From: Pseudoneobacillus sp052180215
GTDB taxonomy: Bacteria; Bacillota; Bacilli; Bacillales; Cytobacillaceae
Direction: 5' to 3'
NCBI RefSeq assembly: GCF_052180215.1
Contig: NZ_CP197471.1
Span: forward strand, 2,638,001 to 2,702,000
Length of the DNA: 64,000 bases
Under the pieces are notes generated by a model. That model saw only the letters and a list, made by a program, of their open reading frames with translations, searched no databases and had not been told where the DNA came from. Shown here piece by piece: positions 43,886 through 51,357 of this stretch. The position numbers were made by a program, and so were the translations under genes. Numbering within the stretch: position 1 is the first letter of the stretch; each line of letters opens with the position of its first letter.

Positions 43886-44562
43886 ACCGTATTTTTATCA
43901 TCGTTATTGATTAATTTTTTAAGCTTTCTTAGAATGAGCTTCTTGATTCTATCATACTCTTGATCATGAAACATTTTAGATAAAATCTCGTAATCATTAT
44001 ATACATCTAACAAGTTATCAATTACTTTCTTTTGGTCTAAATCATTTTTAGTTGTTTTTGCTTTTTTGATAGGTTCTGGTAATTTTAATGGAATTTCTTT
44101 TGTATTCATCATGTATAAATGTCCTAACTTTTGCAAAAAAGCATCTGCCTGTTCTGCATCTGCAACTAAAGTAAGCTCATCCTCTGTCGATTCAAGCCAT
44201 TCCCCATCAGAGATTCTGGAAAGTTCATAAATAACATCTTCCCAGGCATCCTCTTTATAACGCCAAATTTCCGTGCGAAACCCGACAATTTTAAATAGAT
44301 CTGTACCATATCCCTTCACTTGAACAATATCCCCGAAATAGAACTGGTACTGAATATCAATTTGCTCTTTTTCAATGACTTTCTCCTGATATTCTGAGAG
44401 TAATTGAAGCCGTTCCTCTATAAATAAACCCTCATCAGTATTAATTTCATAGATGTAAGCTCCATCTATCCATTTAATATCGGTTATCTCTCCAACGGTT
44501 CCGTAGGCTTTTATCACGACAGTATCACCGATTGCAAATTTTGGTTTTTTCTTTTTCCCCAT
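43882..44562 (-). CDS. yodN: YodN-like protein
   Basis: The protein (226 residues) has two similar beta-rich blocks, each starting with a hydrophobic strand before a GT or GTD turn (FAIGDTVVIKAYGTVGEITDI near residue 10; FYFGDIVQVKGYGTDLFKIVGF near residue 75), reminiscent of KOW/SH3-like barrels. A helical, lysine-rich C terminus follows. The symbol rests mainly on its place between yozD and yozE. GGGAGGTGCGAAAGG precedes the ATG. Confidence 0.7.
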   Translation of the reverse strand: MGKKKKPKFAIGDTVVIKAYGTVGEITDIKWIDGAYIYEINTDEGLFIEERLQLLSEYQEKVIEKEQIDIQYQFYFGDIVQVKGYGTDLFKIVGFRTEIWRYKEDAWEDVIYELSRISDGEWLESTEDELTLVADAEQADAFLQKLGHLYMMNTKEIPLKLPEPIKKAKTTKNDLDQKKVIDNLLDVYNDYEILSKMFHDQEYDRIKKLILRKLKKLINNDDKNTV

Positions 44563-44657
44563 CCTTTCGCACCTCCCAATGATCGTCGTGAATTGAGTAT
44601 ATTATTATATGCAAACAAAACGAACATGATTATGAAAACCTAAGGGAGTCAATATGC

Positions 44658-44694
44658 AAAAAATGCCATTTCCAATAGGAAAGGGCATTTTTTT
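44658..44694. terminator. terminator after yozE
   Basis: AAAAAATGCC-ATTTCC pairs with GGAAA-GGCATTTTTT around AATA. Confidence 0.85.
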
Positions 44695-44926
44695 AATAAT
44701 CCTCTTTTGTTTCTTCTGCTACATAAAGATTCCAGGCCTCATCAAAAATAGACATTCGTGTTAAATAAGATGCATTTAACTCCAAATATAAACTGATTTC
44801 ATCATATTGTTTAGAGTGTTTTGGGAAATCATGATCCATGTAGGCTTGATTAGCAAATGTACTAATCTCATTCTTTGGTTCCGGATGTCGATATTTCATA
44901 AGAAAATGATAAAAACTCTTAGTCAT
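44693..44926 (-). CDS. yozE: YozE-family protein
   Basis: This 77-residue SAM-like helical protein begins MTKSFYHFLMKYRHPEPKNE and contains FANQAYMDHDFPKHS and YLELNASYL, the YozE signature. The start at 44926 fits the family; the longer frame lacks support. In Bacillus thuringiensis yozE is part of the kam locus. Here it follows yokU after a 290-bp gap with helically phased repeats. Confidence 0.88.
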   Translation of the reverse strand: MTKSFYHFLMKYRHPEPKNEISTFANQAYMDHDFPKHSKQYDEISLYLELNASYLTRMSIFDEAWNLYVAEETKEDY

Positions 44927-45065
44927 AAACAAACGCCTTTCTTTCCAATTCAATGCAAAAGTAAAAATCACATTAAATTTTACAAACTTTTTTCATTACT
45001 ATAACCGATAAGATTGGTTTGATTCAATAGAAAAGGGTTTGGTTCTTTTTTTGTAGAGTACCTTA

Positions 45066-45158
45066 AAGTTGAAAAAGTTGATGGAGCGGTTGATAAACTC
45101 GAAAAGACGGTTGATAAAATGGAATATCAGTTGATAACATAGCTAATACGGTTGAAAA
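45066..45158. repeat. five phased GTTGATAA-type direct repeats
   Basis: AAGTTGAAAA (45066), CGGTTGATAA (45087), CGGTTGATAA (45108), CAGTTGATAA (45128) and CGGTTGAAAA (45149) are spaced 21, 21, 20 and 21 bp apart, two helical turns each. They fill the yokU-yozE gap. I recall similar degenerate runs in other Bacillaceae gaps. Confidence 0.7.
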
Positions 45159-45189
45159 GGTGATTTTTTACTCTTTTCCATGAAAAATA

Positions 45190-45210
45190 GAGGAGGATTT
45201 TGCCCTCCTC
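45190..45210 (-). terminator. terminator of the kamA-yokU operon
   Basis: GAGGAGG pairs with CCTCCTC around a 7-nt loop, followed by TATTTTTC on the minus strand, 9 nt after the yokU stop. Confidence 0.85.
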
Positions 45211-45218
45211 ACATTAAT

Positions 45219-45503
45219 TTACTTGGAAAAATCAAAGTAATTCCGTTTCAACAATCTAGGAATCTTCATTAGTTCCTCAAAATCCACCTTTTTACCAAGT
45301 TGTTTAGTATCAATTAAAAACAATTGGTCTTCTATTTCTTTTATAATACTTTCCTTCTGATATTTCATCTGACATGCAGAACATTTTATTGATGGGGTGT
45401 TTTCTATTTCAATGGCTTTTGTACCATCTGGCAACTCCCAATAAACGACGTCATGTTCTAATTGAATTTGATTGCTTTCACACCATTCACATCTTTCTTC
45501 CAA
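45219..45503 (-). CDS. yokU: YokU-family CxxC protein
   Basis: The 94-residue protein has two CxxC pairs (CEWC near residue 5, CSAC near 40) and the ending PRLLKRNYFDFSK. It agrees with YokU of B. subtilis through VVYWELPDGTKAIEI. The pairs probably bind zinc, as in YgiT-type antitoxin N-domains. The start is TTG with GGGGGAG 7 nt upstream. It lies 13 nt after kamA and is co-transcribed with it. The function is unknown. Confidence 0.88.
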   Translation of the reverse strand: MEERCEWCESNQIQLEHDVVYWELPDGTKAIEIENTPSIKCSACQMKYQKESIIKEIEDQLFLIDTKQLGKKVDFEELMKIPRLLKRNYFDFSK

Positions 45504-45516
45504 GTACGTTCTCCCC

Positions 45517-46926
45517 CTATTCTTTTGTTACTTCCTTCGGATCATGTTTTGTTTTTTGAGCTTGAAACTTCTTTTCCTTTAGCTCATCTCGTTTTTCCCG
45601 TTTATCCTTTAGGGAGGAATGAGTAGGATTTTGTTCATACTCATGGCGGCGATTTAGTCTTGTTAAATTTTCTGGTACTAAGTTAAATTGCTTATCATTC
45701 ATAAGACCAGCAATTCCAATATTAGAACGCTTCTCTTCCATATCAGGGTAGATACTCTTGTAGTAATCTTCTGCTCTACCAGGAATATAGTTTTCTGGTT
45801 CTGGATAGGTGGTGATGACTCCTTCAAAGTTTCGTAAGACTACTTTGTTAGCACTCTGGGAAATTAGATAATTCGGCTGTAACGAAATTTTTCCTCCCCC
45901 ACCAGGAGCGTCAACCACAAATGTAGGCACAGCATAACCGCTTGTATGTCCTCTTAAACCTTCAATGATTTCAAGTCCCTTTGAAACTGGTGCACGGAAA
46001 TGGCCAATACCTTCAGATAGATCACATTGATAAATATAATAAGGTCTTACTCTAATTTTCACTAAATCATGCATAAGCTTTTTCATAATCGGGACACTGT
46101 CGTTGATACCAGCTAGAATAACCGATTGATTTCCGACAGGTACACCAGCATTAGCGAGCATTTCACAGGCTTTTTTGGAATCCTCTGTTATTTCAATGGA
46201 TGTATTAAAATGAGTGTTTAACCAAATCGGATGATATTTTTTTAAGATATTGCATAGGTTTTCTGTTATGCGTTGTGGAAAAACGACTGGTGCTCTCGTA
46301 CCGATACGAATAATTTCCACATGGTCAATCGCACGAAGATTTTTTAAGATATACTCTAAAATATTGTCATTGATTAGTAAGCCATCTCCACCAGAAATTA
46401 GAACATCACGAATTTCAGGAGTATTGGCTATATATTGGATGGCAGCATCCAACTGCTTCTTTGGCACTCCCATCCCTATCTGACCAGAAAATCTTCTTCT
46501 CGTACAATAACGGCAATACATCGAACATTGGTTTGTGACAAGAAATAACACTCGGTCAGGATAGCGATGTGTTAAGCCTGGTACTGGGGAATCCTCATCT
46601 TCATGAAGCGGGTCCTCTAAATCATACTTTGTTTTATAAATCTCCTTGGAGATAGGCACGGATTGCATACGAATCGGACAACGAGGATCATCTTCATTCA
46701 TAAGGGAAGCATAATAGGGAGTAATATTTAATGGAATTGTTTTCGTTGAAATCTTCACTCCTTCTTCTTCCTCAGGAGTTAGGTTAATCACTTTCTTTAA
46801 ATCATCGAGCGTTCGAATTGTATTGGTTAATTGCCAGATCCAATCATTCCATTGTTCCTCGGTAACATCTTTCCATAATTCGATATCCTTCCAATGCCGT
46901 TTTGGTTTATATAATGATTGTTTCAA
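45517..46926 (-). CDS. kamA: L-lysine 2,3-aminomutase
   Basis: KamA is a radical-SAM, PLP-dependent enzyme that turns L-lysine into beta-lysine. The 469 residues contain the cluster motif CSMYCRYC (Cys134, 138, 141) followed by TRRR, and the PLP-lysine region DAPGGGGKISL (Lys346). A charged C-terminal tail follows residue 420. The start is TTG with GGGAGGAATG upstream. A consensus sigma-54 promoter lies 38-52 bp before the start, and a sigma-54 activator gene precedes it. yokU follows in the operon. Confidence 0.95.
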   Translation of the reverse strand: MKQSLYKPKRHWKDIELWKDVTEEQWNDWIWQLTNTIRTLDDLKKVINLTPEEEEGVKISTKTIPLNITPYYASLMNEDDPRCPIRMQSVPISKEIYKTKYDLEDPLHEDEDSPVPGLTHRYPDRVLFLVTNQCSMYCRYCTRRRFSGQIGMGVPKKQLDAAIQYIANTPEIRDVLISGGDGLLINDNILEYILKNLRAIDHVEIIRIGTRAPVVFPQRITENLCNILKKYHPIWLNTHFNTSIEITEDSKKACEMLANAGVPVGNQSVILAGINDSVPIMKKLMHDLVKIRVRPYYIYQCDLSEGIGHFRAPVSKGLEIIEGLRGHTSGYAVPTFVVDAPGGGGKISLQPNYLISQSANKVVLRNFEGVITTYPEPENYIPGRAEDYYKSIYPDMEEKRSNIGIAGLMNDKQFNLVPENLTRLNRRHEYEQNPTHSSLKDKREKRDELKEKKFQAQKTKHDPKEVTKE

Positions 46927-46963
46927 GGTTACATTCCTCCCAAATCCTTTTCTAATCTATAAT

Positions 46964-46978
46964 GCAAGATATGTGCCA
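46964..46978 (-). promoter_or_regulatory. sigma-54 (SigL) -24/-12 promoter of kamA
   Basis: Read on the minus strand the site is TTGGCAC-ATATC-TTGCAT: TGGCAC at 46978-46973, five bases, TTGC at 46967-46964. This matches the sigma-54 consensus at every invariant base. The predicted transcription start is about 26 nt before the kamA TTG. Confidence 0.9.
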
Positions 46979-47005
46979 AAATGGTGAATTGACATTAATA
47001 AAGGA

Positions 47006-47022
47006 GTTGATAATTTATTAAC
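47006..47022. promoter_or_regulatory. dyad, candidate upstream activator site for kamA
   Basis: GTTGATAA-T-TTATTAAC (7 of 8 arms matching) lies about 55-70 bp upstream of the predicted kamA transcription start. It is a possible binding site for the Fis-type domain of the activator. Confidence 0.4.
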
Positions 47023-47051
47023 TTTTATAAAAGACTCTGTTAAACAAGAAT

Positions 47052-47215
47052 GTTGATTTCCGCTGCATGCACTCGCTTTCCGCGGGGCGTGCGGTGAGCC
47101 TCCTCGTCGTTATCGCTCCTGTGGGGTACAAATGGTCCCACTTGTGGACCATTTTACTAGGTCTCACCTATCCCGCTGCTCCCGCAGGAGTCTCGTACCT
47201 TCCGCTCCAATCAAC
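47052..47215. repeat. structured intergenic repeat, copy 2 (164 bp)
   Basis: The ends are GTTGATT and AATCAAC, with the same conserved blocks as copy 1 (CTCGCTTTCCGCGGGGCG, GGTGAGCCTCCTCG, CCCGCTGCTCCCGCAGGAGTCTCG). About 34 extra bases lie between GTGGGG and TCTCACC; they contain their own 9-bp hairpin, AAATGGTCC (47130-47138) with GGACCATTT (47146-47154). It lies between the activator gene and the kamA promoter. The rest of the 345-bp gap is the promoter region described separately. Confidence 0.85.
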
Positions 47216-47256
47216 TTTGTTAAAAATCAATACTGCTCTTTAACAGATCCTCTAAA

Positions 47257-47284
47257 TAAAAAAACTGCCAATTATTCGGCAGTT
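47257..47284 (-). terminator. terminator overlapping the end of the activator gene
   Basis: AACTGCC pairs with GGCAGTT, with a T run on the minus strand. The TAA stop is in the loop. It separates the regulator transcript from kamA. Confidence 0.85.
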
Positions 47285-48684
47285 GGAATGGGATTTAGTT
47301 TTTGAAGTTTGTATTGAAGGGTTTGTCTTGGTATCTCTAATAGTTTAGCAGCTTGCATAACATTGCCTGAACTTATCGCTAATGCCTTGGTGATTAATTC
47401 GGACTCTAATTCTTGAACATTTTTTCGAAGAGAAAGATTTTCTGTATGTTTCTTAGGTTTATTTTTAACCTTCATATTCTGTTTAAATAAATTGGGTAAG
47501 TCATCTACCGTTAATTTATGCCCCTCACACATGTTCATCATATATTCGATACAATGCTTTAATTCACGAACATTTCCAGGCCATTGGTATTGTAAAAATA
47601 AATCATCCACCTCTGGTGTGATTCCTCTAATCTTTTTATCAAGCTGCCTATTAAAATAGTCAATAAAATGGTTAGTTAAGATTAGAATATCTTTTTCACG
47701 CTCTCTTAACGGTAATATTTCGAACATTAATACATTTAAACGATAAAACAAGTCGGATCTCATTTTTTGATTTGCTAAAACTGTGTGGGGGTGTTCATTC
47801 ATCGCTGCAATAATTCGAACATCGACGGAAAAACTATTCGAACCCCCAACTCTTCGTACAATTCCATCCTCCAACACCCTAAGAAGCTTTGCTTGGAGCT
47901 CTATGGGCATGGTGTGCAGTTCATCAAGAAAAAGGGTTCCGCCATTTGCTAGCTCAAATAATCCAGGTCGGTCTACTGCACCTGTATAGCTTCCTTTTGC
48001 TGTTCCAAATAAAATACTTTCTAGTAAAGCCTCTGGAATAGCTGCACAGTTTTGAGCAATAAATGGACCATTTGCCCGTTTAGAGGCGTGATGAATGCCT
48101 TGAACGAGAAGCTCTTTTCCGGTACCGCTTTCTCCATAAACTAATATAGAAGATTCCGATTGAGCTAATTTGTTCGCCTTCTCTTTCATCGCTTTAACTC
48201 TTTCATCAACGGTAAGTAAATCATCTAATGTATAATTGGTATTTTTTGTTTTGAGCTCTTTTTTACGTTTATGCTGAATTCCTTTTTGAAGCTCAATAAG
48301 TCGCTCTGACAGAACCTTCATTCGGGAATAATCTTTGGCAATTTCAACAGCCCCAATAATCCTATTCTGCACAAAGATTGGCAGAGTGGTATTGATCGTA
48401 TCAATTTTGACACTATGCTTATTTAAATAGGTTTGGGGCTGATTATAGATGGGTTTCGTTGCATTTAATACTTTATATAAAGTACTCGTTTCCTTATTTA
48501 AGGATGGAAAAACCTCTAGCAATGGCTTCCCTAATACCTCATCAATTTCAAGTCCATCATGCTTGGCTGCTACTTCATTATAAAAAATAGTGATTCCATC
48601 TGTGTTGACAACATGAATGCCTTCATCGATACTTTTTAAAATTGCCGCTAATACTTCATTTGTCATTTCTGACAATTGAACCAT
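47272..48684 (-). CDS. kamR: sigma-54-dependent activator (RocR/KamR-type)
   Basis: The 470-residue regulator has an N-terminal PAS sensor (about 10-120), a short coiled linker, an AAA+ domain and a Fis-type helix-turn-helix (about 420-465). Walker A is GESGTGKE (near 185). The sigma-54 contact loop reads GSYTGA (near 232) in place of GAFTGA, and Walker B is GGTLFLDEL. RocR, which senses ornithine or citrulline, is built the same way. In Bacillus thuringiensis a regulator called KamR controls kamA with sigma-54; position and type suggest this is its counterpart. The ATG at 48684 follows GGTGAT. Confidence 0.87.
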   Translation of the reverse strand: MVQLSEMTNEVLAAILKSIDEGIHVVNTDGITIFYNEVAAKHDGLEIDEVLGKPLLEVFPSLNKETSTLYKVLNATKPIYNQPQTYLNKHSVKIDTINTTLPIFVQNRIIGAVEIAKDYSRMKVLSERLIELQKGIQHKRKKELKTKNTNYTLDDLLTVDERVKAMKEKANKLAQSESSILVYGESGTGKELLVQGIHHASKRANGPFIAQNCAAIPEALLESILFGTAKGSYTGAVDRPGLFELANGGTLFLDELHTMPIELQAKLLRVLEDGIVRRVGGSNSFSVDVRIIAAMNEHPHTVLANQKMRSDLFYRLNVLMFEILPLREREKDILILTNHFIDYFNRQLDKKIRGITPEVDDLFLQYQWPGNVRELKHCIEYMMNMCEGHKLTVDDLPNLFKQNMKVKNKPKKHTENLSLRKNVQELESELITKALAISSGNVMQAAKLLEIPRQTLQYKLQKLNPIPTAE

Positions 48685-48738
48685 GCTTATCACCGTCCCA
48701 TATTAATCTATATGTGATGGTGCCGAAAAATTGTCATT

Positions 48739-49608
48739 TTACTGCCGAAAATTTGGCTGTTCGGCTAAATTCTTTACCCAAACATTCATATTTTCGAGCT
48801 TATCATAAATAAAAACATTATTTCTTAATCTTCCTCGGTACTCATATCCTAATTGATGCAATGCCGCATTCATACCAAAGGATAGAGACCTTGCAATGGA
48901 ATAGGAGCAATAAATGCCTTGCTTATATAAATCTTGTTCAAGCTTTTTTAAAAGTATTTTCATAAAGCCATGCTTACGATGCTCTGTTAGGGTTGCACAA
49001 TCTGTTAACTCTGCATTTCGGTAGGTCTGATTCACCTCTGCAGAGGCTGCACTTACAATTTTTCCATTGCCATAAAAACAATAATAAATCGTTCCTTCCA
49101 CAAGGGTTTTCTTTATATATTCTGGATCATGTAAAGGTGTCGGATAAATTTGAAATACCTGCTGGTAAAGTTGAGCTAAATTTTCCGCATCTTCAGCTTC
49201 CACTTTTTTTAAGTGATATTCTTGTGGTGGATGGATCGTTTCAGCAGAAAGAGCCATCCCGTTTATACTGTGAATTATTTGGTCTTCGGTAATCCAGTGG
49301 CTGTTTTCCATACGTTGAGAGTCAAAGTATTTGGTGAAAAAGTAAGCATTGGAACCTAAGAAATAATGGTCAATTTGCGCTTCCAAGATATATCCTTGTT
49401 GGATGAAAGCTTGAAAATGCTCCTTCCTACCTTTAAAGATTAGTTTTTCAAGCTTCTTTTCTTTGATTAGTTTTTCAGCATATTCGATGATTGCCTGTAG
49501 ATTTCCGTAATAATCATCAATTCGGATTCGTTTGTTAAATGGATCAACATAAATCTGGAGCCAAATGCCTTGGTCCTTATATTCTAAAAATGATGCTAAT
49601 TCGTTCAT
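48739..49608 (-). CDS. yodP: beta-lysine N6-acetyltransferase (AblB/YodP)
   Basis: This protein of 289 residues has a lead domain (about 1-130) and a C-terminal GNAT fold with VSAASAEVNQTYRNAELTDC and TEHRKHGFMKILLKKLEQ, the acetyl-CoA loop near 215. The length and context match the AblB group, which makes N6-acetyl-beta-lysine from KamA's product. In methanogens this is an osmolyte, and co-expression of yodP and kamA produced it in B. subtilis. Here it may be a pathway intermediate instead. AAAGAGGTGG precedes the ATG. The regulator gene follows after 54 nt. Confidence 0.88.
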   Translation of the reverse strand: MNELASFLEYKDQGIWLQIYVDPFNKRIRIDDYYGNLQAIIEYAEKLIKEKKLEKLIFKGRKEHFQAFIQQGYILEAQIDHYFLGSNAYFFTKYFDSQRMENSHWITEDQIIHSINGMALSAETIHPPQEYHLKKVEAEDAENLAQLYQQVFQIYPTPLHDPEYIKKTLVEGTIYYCFYGNGKIVSAASAEVNQTYRNAELTDCATLTEHRKHGFMKILLKKLEQDLYKQGIYCSYSIARSLSFGMNAALHQLGYEYRGRLRNNVFIYDKLENMNVWVKNLAEQPNFRQ

Positions 49609-49671
49609 TGTCCACCTCTTTTTAAAAATCTTTTCGCATAAATTGTTGTTTTTAGCTCATTAATTAGCCCA

Positions 49672-49796
49672 TTGATTTCCACTCCAGACACTTGCTTTCC
49701 GCGGGGAGGGATGGGAGCCTCCTCGGCGTACCGCCTGTGGGGTCTCCCACTTCCCTCTATATCCCGCAGGAGTCAAGTGCCCTCCGTTCCAATCAA
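49672..49796. repeat. structured intergenic repeat, copy 3 (125 bp)
   Basis: The ends are TTGATT and AATCAA. Inner arms are GAGGG/CCCTC and TGGGAG/CTCCCA, where copy 1 has GCGGG/CCCGC and GGTGAG/CTCACC. CACTTG and CAAGTG can also pair. Shared blocks are CTTTCCGCGGGG, GAGCCTCCTCGG, GGGGTCTC and CCCGCAGGAGTC. It lies between the aldehyde dehydrogenase gene and yodP. Confidence 0.85.
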
Positions 49797-49857
49797 CTCA
49801 GTAGTCGAAAAATAAAAAATAATTTAAAAGCAACAAAATTTACGAAAACAGTTTATT

Positions 49858-49894
49858 TTAAAAAAGAGGGTAACCATTTATTGGTTAATCCCTC
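49858..49894 (-). terminator. terminator of the yodT-gabD operon
   Basis: AGAGGG-ATT-AACCA pairs with TGGTT-A-CCCTCT and TTTTTT follows on the minus strand. Confidence 0.85.
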
Positions 49895-49908
49895 TGTTGG
49901 ATTTGAAT

Positions 49909-51327
49909 TTAAAGTTTAAAGCTTACTAGTTTTATTTCGGTCATTTCTTCGATGGCGTATTTAATTCCTTCACGGCCCATGCCGCTTAGCTTCACCCCGC
50001 CGTAAGGCATATGGTCTACTCGGAATGTAGGTATATCATTAATCATGACCCCACCTACATGCAGCTGCTTTACTGCCTGGAAGGCTCTTTGAAGATTGGA
50101 CGTATAAACACCAGCTTGTAGACCATATTCAGAGTCATTCACCTTTTCTAGTGCTTCTGAAAAATCATTAAAAGTATTAACATGTACCACTGGAGCAAAG
50201 ACTTCCTGACAAGAAATTTTTTCAGTAGATGGTACATTTAATAGTATAGTAGGCTTTAATACCCCTTTATCTGTTTCGTTACCATAAGCAAGTGTTGCTC
50301 CATTCCCGACTGCATCTTCAATCCAAGATTTTGCTCTATCCACATCTCCAAGAGAAATCATAGCAGATAAATCCGTGGTTTCGTCTAAAGGATCACCAAT
50401 CTTAAGCTTTGCTGTTTCCCTTGTAAAGGCATCTACAAATTTTTCAAAAAGAGATTGGTGCACATAGATTCGTTGAATGGAAATACATACTTGCCCTTGG
50501 AAACTGAAAGCACCTGTTACAACCCTTGGAATAATTGCATCAATATCGGTATTTTCATCAATGATAAGCGCTGAATTGGAGCCTAATTCAAGAGTCACTC
50601 TTTTTAGGCCAGCATTTTCTCGAATATGCTTTCCAACTTCAGGACTTCCGGTAAAGGTAATCATTTTTACTCGGTCATCCTTCATAAGAACATCACCGAC
50701 AACGCGTCCACTGCCTGTTACTACATTTAAAACTCCTTTTGGCAAGCCTGCTTCATGAAGTAATTCTGCTATTTTATACGCAGATAAAGGCGTTTGACTC
50801 GCAGGCTTTAATACGACCGTATTTCCTGCGGCAAGTGCAGGACCTACTTTATGAGCTACTAAATTCATTGGAAAATTAAACGGCGTAATGGCAGCTATCA
50901 CACCTATAGGTTCACGAACGGTATAGGTCACTCTATTTTCTCCACCTGGTGCCGCATCCAAAGGAATCGTTTCACCATGGATTCTCCTTGCTTCTTGGGC
51001 TGCAAAGAGATATGTCATAATCGTTCTATCCACTTCAGCTCGAGCTGTTTTTAAAGGTTTTGCCGCCTCCTGTGCAATTATTTTTGCACATTCTTCTCTT
51101 TGTTCTTTTAAAAGCGACACTAAATTTTCTAAAATTTCAGCTCGCTGAAATGCTGGAGTTTCTCGCCACGTGCTAAAGGCATTTTCAGCAGCCAAGATCG
51201 CAGCTTTAACGTTTTCTTCTGTTGCTGTAGCTACATCAGCAAGTAATTCTTCAGAATAGGGACTTTTTAGTTGATAATAATTGGTTGATTCCACTTTTTC
51301 ACCATTAATCCAGAGATGCTGCTTCAA
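49909..51327 (-). CDS. aldehyde dehydrogenase, probable succinate-semialdehyde dehydrogenase
   Basis: The 472-residue NAD(P)-dependent ALDH has TPFNFPMNLVAHKVGPALAAGN (near 147), FTGSPEVGK (near 223), the catalytic glutamate in LELGSNSA (near 246) and the nucleophile in FQGQVCISIQR (Cys near 280). Sequence alone does not separate succinate-semialdehyde from lactaldehyde dehydrogenase types. The adjacent gabT makes succinate semialdehyde the likely substrate. The start is TTG after AGGAGGACTTC. It is the last gene of the operon before a strong terminator. Confidence 0.82.
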   Translation of the reverse strand: MKQHLWINGEKVESTNYYQLKSPYSEELLADVATATEENVKAAILAAENAFSTWRETPAFQRAEILENLVSLLKEQREECAKIIAQEAAKPLKTARAEVDRTIMTYLFAAQEARRIHGETIPLDAAPGGENRVTYTVREPIGVIAAITPFNFPMNLVAHKVGPALAAGNTVVLKPASQTPLSAYKIAELLHEAGLPKGVLNVVTGSGRVVGDVLMKDDRVKMITFTGSPEVGKHIRENAGLKRVTLELGSNSALIIDENTDIDAIIPRVVTGAFSFQGQVCISIQRIYVHQSLFEKFVDAFTRETAKLKIGDPLDETTDLSAMISLGDVDRAKSWIEDAVGNGATLAYGNETDKGVLKPTILLNVPSTEKISCQEVFAPVVHVNTFNDFSEALEKVNDSEYGLQAGVYTSNLQRAFQAVKQLHVGGVMINDIPTFRVDHMPYGGVKLSGMGREGIKYAIEEMTEIKLVSFKL

Positions 51328-51357
51328 AATGAAGTCCTCCTAACTTGTATAGCGGTT

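Noticed and set aside
45023..45145. Plus-strand frame with coiled-coil heptads (VDKLEKTVDKME)
   Set aside because: It has no start codon with a ribosome site and is short; listed instead as a phased repeat with the coding remnant as an alternative.
45066..45158. DnaA-box or origin cluster
   Set aside because: The repeat reads TTATCAACC on the minus strand, not TTATCCACA, and no replication gene is near.
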